Of a DNA stretch of 64,000 nucleotides, positions 58,230 to 64,000 are shown piece after piece. Position numbers and translations under genes: made by a program. The notes under the pieces were generated by a model, which saw only the letters and a list, made by a program, of their open reading frames with translations, did not search any database and was not told the DNA's origin. Position 1 is the stretch's first letter; each line of letters starts with the position of its first letter. The DNA comes from Hymenopellis radicata (Eukaryota > Basidiomycota > Agaricomycetes > Agaricales > Physalacriaceae): contig JADNRX010000183.1 in NCBI GenBank assembly GCA_015501595.1, positions 1 through 64,000 on the forward strand. Reading direction: 5' to 3'.

Positions 58230-58350
58230 CAATAGGCACAATGAATGAGAATCCGTCTCTTCGATGCTGCCAAGCGCACGAGCTGCTCCAGTTTACTGTT
58301 CTCGTCAATAATATCGGCCAAGTCTTGCGTCAACTCTCGCGGAAAAAAAT
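58230..58350 (-). pseudogene. Fragment of the acidic-protein gene
   Basis: Read on the minus strand it gives FPRELTQDLADI and KLEQLVRLA, matching FSRDFAQDLDDLSDEE and ELEELVRLS of the intact gene at 45.6 kb. It lies downstream of the right P450, mirroring the degenerate copy near the left P450. Only this fragment is recognisable. Confidence 0.6.
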
Positions 58351-58379
58351 TGCATAGCACTAGAATCCGAATGAAATTG

Positions 58380-58906
58380 ACGGGGGACGACGTTGGATAC
58401 GGTCTATGGAGAGCATAGGAAAGCGGTAGTGCCGGTGTATTACATGTAAGTACTTATACGCGATTGAGACTTAGCTGATTGTCAAGGGGAAGTGACGTTC
58501 CATGCGTCGGCATTTCTGTCACTCGTTGTGCGTCCCAAGGCTCCTATGAGGCAGCGGAACGCTTGGGTCCAGGCTAAAGAACAGACGAGGGTCGCAGGGG
58601 ATCGTGGGAACGCGATTCACACCAACTTCTACAAGTCACGATTAACTTTTGTTTGCCAACTTCCTGCTGGCCTTTACTCGCACAACATTTCTCTTTCTCG
58701 TCTCCATAGTACAGTGAGTCTCAAAAATTCGTCTCTAGTTCCGGGCGTTCAATACGGTTTCACTAGCTTAGTGTTGAAAAAAGCCTAGTCTCTTGCGTAT
58801 CCAGTACGTTCGTAGAGAACGCCATTTCCTGGAGGTATGTATGCCGCTTGCATGTATACATGTCAATGATTCTAATTGGGCTCCGTTTTAGAGAACTTGA
58901 ACAACC
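58380..58906. other. Junction region, nothing recognised
   Basis: About 500 bases at the left border of the segment present only in the right arm. No terminal repeats or target duplication were found by eye. Confidence 0.35.
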
Positions 58907-60477
58907 GTGATAGATCCGACAATGGAGTGCTCTCAACTTTGCCACGAGAAAATCTACGAATCTCATCTCAATAAATACCAGGCTATTTTTGCTGATTCGC
59001 ATTATATCAACGGTCTGCGGTCGACTAATGATCCTTGCAATGGAGAGGTCGAATATGTCCGCAAAACAGTCCTTCCGGCAATTGGAGCTGATGCGGGGAT
59101 GCTGGAGAAGAGAATCACAGAGCTTCAATCAGCCGTTGAGCTGCTTTCACGGGAGAGGGACGGTTTGACTAGGGTCGCCGAAGATTTCAAGACTCTCATT
59201 TCTGCTGGTCGCCGTCTCCCGCAGAGCTGCTGATGGAGATCTTCGAGCGTGCTTGCGAAGCGGACTGGATTGCATGGCACCAATACGCGCTTTATCCAGG
59301 CACGACCCCATATATCCTTGCTCGAGTCTGCCGTGAATGGAGGCAAGTTGCGCTGTCTTACCCCGCCATATGGTCTCGCATCTGTAACTGCCGCGACGCG
59401 CGTTCTCCCCAGGCTGCCCAGCGTGCGCTGGACTTGGCCCTCGCTCGCTCGGGGAATTTTCCGCTACGTGTCAAAATGGTTCCTGAGCAAGCGTTCTTGG
59501 AACGTATCCATACGCACTCATCTCGGTGGAGTGATCTCACCCTATTCATCACTCCCGATTTTGACAGTGATGTATTCAACGTGCTGCGTGGCCCCCATCC
59601 ACTTTTGAAACGGCTGGATATCGATGCAAACAACGCTGCGCAGTTTCCACTGACAGGATTTTCCCAGTATCCGAGTTTGCGAACCGTGGTTCTCCACGAC
59701 TACAGGATGCTTACGATGGATTTCCCATGGGCCAGAATCACTACCTTGGTCATTTCTGGCTCACTCCCCGTAGCTGCGGATGACTTGTTGATGTATCTTC
59801 GGGCCATCATGCAGTGCCCTTCTTTACAAACACTGAACATCGAACCCCCTGATCTTCTCCCTCTCAATCCACTCCAAGACAAATCATTCATAGTAACCCT
59901 TCCAGACTTGAAATATCTCGATACTTCTCTCTACCTTATGTTGGATCATACCAGCCTCCCGCAGCTTGAGAGGGCCCGCCTTTCTACAGATGATCTTGTC
60001 GGAAGATCTAAGCAATGCCAGCAAGATTTCATCGCTGCCTTCAGCCGCATGGTATCGTGCTCGCAGTGCGCTTTGAGGCTGAAATGCCTCTCTTTGGGAA
60101 AGATCCCCATAACTAAAGATCTTGTGCCTTTATTATTGGCTACGAAGAGCCTTGAGGAGTTGGACATCCGAGCTGAAATGGCATATGATTGCTCAGCGAA
60201 TAGTACTTTCGGACCTGTGCTGAAGGAAGACGCTCAGGCTATGGATATTATTATGTCTCTTGTTGACATCCTCGAAATCAAACCCGGTGAAGATGTATCC
60301 GATTCCTTCCTTCCCAAACTGCGATATTTTTCCATTTCCCTCTCGCAGCATGTAGACGGGAGATATTTCCCGTATCTCCAAGATCAACCAGGTGTCGTTC
60401 GCGCTCTCCAATCGCGTTGGAATGTGGATAGTAATTGTACAGAGCTGGAAAGACTGAAGACGTTCAAAACTGGATAA
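58907..60477 (+). CDS. F-box/LRR-like protein 2 (frame break)
   Basis: The N-terminal part (NDPCNGEVEYVRKTVLPAIG, then a heptad-like ELQSAVELLSRERDGL) is the coiled coil typical before Agaricomycete F-boxes. The F-box part is ELLMEIFERACEAD, then ILARVCREWRQVALSYPAIW. LRR-like segments follow (YPSLRTVVLHDYR, ITTLVISGSL, CPSLQTLNIEPPDLLPLNPL, LPQLERARLSTDD, KSLEELDIRAEMAYD). The join between coiled coil and F-box is out of frame by one base at the C run 59218-59220. The frame stops at 60477; an overlapping frame to 60650 continues with similar character, so the C terminus is uncertain. It has no counterpart in the left arm. Confidence 0.7.
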
Positions 60478-60956
60478 CGGCAGAGTTCTTAGACGATACT
60501 ACCATATTACCGCTCGAGTTGACGCCTGATACTGAGGCTGCTCTGCAACATTTGGTGGACGATGGCATGAAAATTTCGATTCGTGTTTGTAGCACATTCA
60601 TCAGACCCGAAGCAGGTCATATGCGAGTAGATTTCGGTCGTTACGGCTAGGTGTACGTTGTACTTCGGAAACTAAAATTGTGCGTAACTCCAATAAAGAC
60701 AGCGCCCTACATTACCCAGCAGGCCGTTCTTTCGTAAGTGCCCAGATATCAAGACCTGTGCTCGAAGCCTCGAACGTCCAGCATAGCTTTTACGAGTTGA
60801 CATCATGTCCAGTTCATTGTGGAGTGGCGAGTGAATTGGGCGCCCGTGATACCTTTGTACGCTGGTGGCAGTGGTCTGGGTAAAGATAAGCGCCGCCGAC
60901 GGCACGGTCGTCAACTACGCAATGCGACGCGTCCTATTTTCGTCATTCAATCGGCA

Positions 60957-60963
60957 CTATAAA
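60957..60963 (+). promoter_or_regulatory. TATA-like element of NTF2-like B, right copy
   Basis: TATAAAG 32-38 bases upstream of the ATG at 60995; the left copy has the equivalent CTATAAAGACA on the minus strand near 42034-42044. Confidence 0.45.
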
Positions 60964-60994
60964 GTCGACCAAGGGGCTCCTATGCAGCTCCAAA

Positions 60995-61587
60995 ATGCCC
61001 CTCTTCTATGAACCACCTTCTACTGCGAGTCCAGCTCACAAGACCTTCGCCGCCTACATCAATGGGTGGGACGGGATGAATATCGACGCGGTCACGTCCA
61101 CATTTGACGATGAAGCATTCGAATGGACTATCCTTCCCACGACATTGAACATTCCCGGACCCCTGACCAAGGCGCAAGCGTTGGCCTACATCAAGGATGT
61201 CCTATCCCCCATCATAATCGCCTGGAAAGTGCGTTAATTTGGGAGAAAGATAGATGATCTCGCGTTCATCGTCGTCACGGTCTAGTTCCACGTTCTCAGT
61301 GTCACTGAACCAAACGAGAACATGATTATCTCTCATGTGCGTCTTCCGCGTCGCAGCGGCTATTATGATGACTGAGCATGCTACAGGTGAAGAGTCAGGC
61401 CTTCATGAATCCGGATCTCCGACTCGACCGGGAGGAGTTCAAGAATGAATACCTGATTGTAATGACTTTTGTACCGTCCAAAGTCGCTGGAGAGCTTCCG
61501 AAGATTGCGAATTATACTGAGTTCATGGACAGCCAGGTCATGGCGGAGTTTAGGAAGATGATGGAGGAATCCGAGGCTAACAAATGA
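60995..61587 (+). CDS. NTF2/SnoaL-like small protein B, right copy
   Basis: Exons 60995-61228, 61286-61336 and 61387-61587 encode 161 residues, all in frame. It differs from the left copy at only a few residues (for example NGWDGM for NRWDGM, PIIIAWK for PIIIGWK, PSKVAGEL for PSKIAGEL). It starts MPLFYEPPSTASPAHKTFAA and ends EESEANK. The 51-base middle exon (FHVLSVTEPNENMIISH) is shared in size and sense with protein A. Fold assignment is inferred; function is unknown. It is convergent with copy A', 218 bases away. Confidence 0.78.
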
Positions 61588-61805
61588 GAAGGTGTAGTGC
61601 TGACTACGCGCCGGAAGTGCGTTATGCGCGGCCAAAGTCGCGAAGTATCACGATGCAAGTTGTATTGGTACAGAAACTGCAACCATTGGCAGATGTTTCC
61701 TAAACTGTCTACGTTCACGCGATGTTCTAATCGCCGCCTATCAAAAGTCTCAGCAAAAAAATACTGACTATGTGCAACAGCGGTTACCTCTTCAATCGAT
61801 TAACA

Positions 61806-62389
61806 TTACTTCGCCGCAGCGGCTGCCTTGGACTTGGCTTCGGCGGCTTGGAAGTCCGCAAGCGCTTTGCTGTCCATGAATTCCGTGTAGGTCGATATCT
61901 TTGGTAACTCTCCCTCGATCTTCGAGGGCACAAAGTTGAGGACTATCAGATACTCGTTTTTCATGACGTTCCCCAACTTGGAGACCGCCTCCCCTTGAAG
62001 CTGAAAGCGGCGGTTATGGTCGTCAGAACATCGAAATTTGAATACCACTCACATGCGCGATGACGGTGCTATCGTTAGGTTCGGTTACTGTCAAGACTTT
62101 GAACTATCATCAAAATCAGATTAGCTCTATTCAATTCTTGAAACAGAGATTTACGCACTACGAAGCTGTTAACCGTCGGCAACCAGACGTCTCTGAGGTA
62201 TGGTACCGCCTGGGCCTTGCTCAAGGGCGGAATGTTGAGAGACGTGGGAAACATGGACCACATGAATTTCTCGTCGTCCATGATGTTTGCAATACCATCC
62301 AAGTCACTCGTGTTCCCGGCATTGATATACTGGGCGAACGATCGATGGACAGGACTGGCATTGGGAGGGACAACGTAGTTCGAAGACAT
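61806..62389 (-). CDS. NTF2/SnoaL-like small protein A, right copy
   Basis: Exons 62389-62159, 62103-62053 and 62000-61806 encode 158 residues with no break: MSSNYVVPPNASPVHRSFAQ, DEKFMWSMFPTSLNIPPLSK, VLTVTEPNDSTVIAH, NEYLIVLNFVPSKIEGELPK, and an Ala/Lys-rich end (AEAKSKAAAAAK). It is the intact homologue of the left copy at 40599-41186. Pattern and size suggest an NTF2-like fold; no catalytic residues can be assigned. The ATG at 62389 matches the start used by the left copy. Confidence 0.75.
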
Positions 62390-62979
62390 GATTATCAGGC
62401 GAGTTTCAGCGGCAGCAAGTGATGATGTGTAGACCAGAGACGACGTGAGGTTGGGGCTGTTGAGCACTCAGCAAGTTCAGAGGCGTTCTTTTATCGAGCA
62501 CAATCCGAGAGCTGACAGAGCGGCGATAAGACGTTGGTCATAACGATTATGATAGTCAGAGTAAAAGAGGACGTCATGCGAGTGTTTTCGGCAAGGATCT
62601 GTCTTCCTGTTGGTTCCTTTCCAGAGAGCGGTCCGTGCGTGGGAGACATTGGCTTACCACGTGATGTCCTTGCGATTCGTGCGCACCAACAGCATATTTC
62701 GCTGACGCCAAAGGAGCCTTTTTTCCCTGTCTGTGCATCTTGCTAATCCTCAAAGCCTCAAGCGGCGAAACTGTCCTAAAAATATCTTTCTGCGAGCTTT
62801 TTCGTCAGAGGCAGAATTCGTACGCGTCTCTGATTATGACCTACATCCCTGAAGTGGCACGCCGCACCTCTCATGCTAAAACTCTTTCGACACCCAGTAA
62901 AGCGTTGGCCAACCGCGGCCTTCAGGACACTAGATATCGGACTGCTCCTTCATTTCGATGGCGGTCGGGCTAAACAAAG

Positions 62980-63130
62980 GTTGAGACTGCTCTCAGCTCT
63001 GCAGTTTTGGTGGACGATGGTATGAACATTTCTATTCGCGTCCGTAGCACATTGGTCAGACCCGAAGCGAATCATATGCGAGTAGATTTCGTGGTATGCT
63101 TGTACATTGGTAAAAATTGCTTGCAATCCG
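62980..63130 (+). pseudogene. 3' fragment of an F-box gene
   Basis: GTGGACGATGG, TAGCACATT, CAGACCCGAAGC and ATATGCGAGTAGATTTCG repeat 60553-60645, the 3' end of F-box gene 2, in the same orientation with about 15% differences. No further F-box sequence accompanies it. Confidence 0.6.
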
Positions 63131-63413
63131 TTCTTCTGTAGGTGCTATTTCGGCCTGATATCAAGAGCTTGAAACTTGGACATATCTAGTCGATCAGCTG
63201 TCACATTCGAGCCTTTGTGCAGTAGCAAGTCGAAGGACACATATCCATGATAACGCGGTACTATGTCATTAGAGGCTTACTGTCAATTCCTAAATTTCCT
63301 TTAACGAGTTACGTTGAACCTTATTCATGCCAAAATTCGGAAACTCTCTTCATTACACATCACGAGTACAGATCGAGCATAATTTGACGTTCAGATTCAG
63401 ATTTCACAGCCTC

Positions 63414-64000
63414 ATTCCGAGATTGACATGAACGGCCTTCACGCGAGTATACCTTGTTTCATCGTGAGTTCCCGAACTAGCCGTCAAGTCGAGGTATGTC
63501 GAACTCACATATTAAGCGCATATTCACCCAGCTCTCGTCCTACTCCAGACGCTTTATAGCCTCCGAAAGGAACACTGGCCTCCAAGGTGTTGTAGTTGTT
63601 GACGAAGAGAGATCCAGCCTCCAAGGCGTGAGACACCCGAATGGCGCGCGCCGAGTTCTCGGTGAATACAGCCGCGGCCAAGCCGTAGTCGGTGTCGTTG
63701 GCAATTTCAATAGCCTCTGTAAGTGGTTTAATGTGGTTCACAATGATTGAAAAAACACGTACCCTCCTCCGTCTTGAACTTGATGACGGCTGCAACAGGC
63801 CCGAAGATCTCCTCGCGGAAAGCCTTCATGTTATTGTTGCCAGTCATAAGAGTCGGCGCGACGAAATAGCCAACATTCCCCAGTCGCACTCCTCCAGCGT
63901 GGAATTGGGCACCCTCTTTCTTCGCAATGTTGATGTATCCCAGGATACGCTTGGTCGATTGTCAGTAAGCCCATAGATGAAGACACGTCGTTTATTACTC
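63414..64000 (-). CDS. Aldehyde dehydrogenase, 3' part (gene runs off the window)
   Basis: The C-terminal exons are 63949-63763, 63716-63509 and 63452-63414. They encode ILGYINIAKKEGAQFHAGG, NVGYFVAPTLMTGN, EEIFGPVAAVIKFKTEEE, EIANDTDYGLAAAVFTENSA, AGSLFVNNYN and the hallmark VPFGGYKASGVGRELGEYAL, ending KAVHVNLGMRL. This is a NAD(P)-dependent aldehyde dehydrogenase of the ALDH1/2-like type. The catalytic Cys and the N-terminal part lie beyond 64000. An exon border at 63949 means that 63950-64000 is mostly intron. Confidence 0.88.

Larger units (their letters stand above)
55665..62690. repeat. Right arm of the large inverted duplication
   Basis: Mirror image of 40310-45245, about 2 kb longer because of the F-box gene and flanks at roughly 58.4-60.74 kb. 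It contains P450, degenerate acidic-protein copy, NTF2-like B and NTF2-like A in inverted order and orientation. The non-coding segments 60745-60975 and 42004-42260 also match as reverse complements. Confidence 0.85.

Noticed and set aside
34529..62389. All P450, NmrA and NTF2-like genes as part of the RiPP cluster
   Set aside because: A dynamin gene, a MITE and several kilobases separate them from the precursor, and no direct evidence links them; kept as a possibility only.

Overview
The window looks like nuclear DNA of a mushroom-forming basidiomycete (Agaricomycetes). Genes are compact and cut by many introns of about 45-60 bases with GT..AG ends. The gene families fit too: WBP1, calcipressin, dynamin, F-box/LRR proteins, DUF6699-type proteins, several CYP genes, an intron-containing tRNA-Ile, and small MITEs.

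Layout. 0-6.4 kb: spartin-like gene, a PDH protein-X-like lipoyl protein and an MFS permease, all on the minus strand. 7.7-14.8 kb: O-methyltransferase, D-amino-acid oxidase, a small secreted protein and WBP1, all on the plus strand. 15.4-22.5 kb: a zinc-finger, transposon-like gene, an RRM protein and membrane proteins. 22.5-25.6 kb: a gene-poor stretch of degenerate repeats with pol III box-like motifs. 25.6-29.1 kb: the most striking locus, a secreted Kex2-type precursor with seven identical 16-residue repeats, next to a membrane protein and a UstYa-type (DUF3328) oxidase. This is the architecture of a dikaritin-like RiPP cluster. 29.6-32.3 kb: dynamin-like GTPase. 32.8-33.9 kb: a Tc1/mariner-type MITE. 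34.5-38.1 kb: a P450 and an NmrA-like reductase.

40.3-62.7 kb is built around a large inverted duplication. Each arm carries a P450 and a convergent pair of small NTF2/SnoaL-like genes. The roughly 10 kb spacer holds an acidic unknown protein, tRNA-Ile(AAU), two hAT-type insertions, calcipressin, a CCDC124/Lso-type protein and two DUF6699-type proteins. The right arm also carries an F-box gene absent from the left. The window ends in the 3' part of an aldehyde dehydrogenase gene.

How the genes may work together: the precursor and the UstYa enzyme form a plausible minimal pathway (secretion, Kex2 cutting at KR, oxidative crosslinking of Tyr residues). The duplicated P450 + NTF2-like set with the nearby reductase, oxidase, methyltransferase and dehydrogenase looks like oxidative secondary metabolism, but no backbone enzyme is visible and a link to the RiPP locus is only inferred. 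Many otherwise well-conserved genes have single-base frame breaks, often in homopolymer runs. This suggests uncorrected sequencing indels more than genuine decay.
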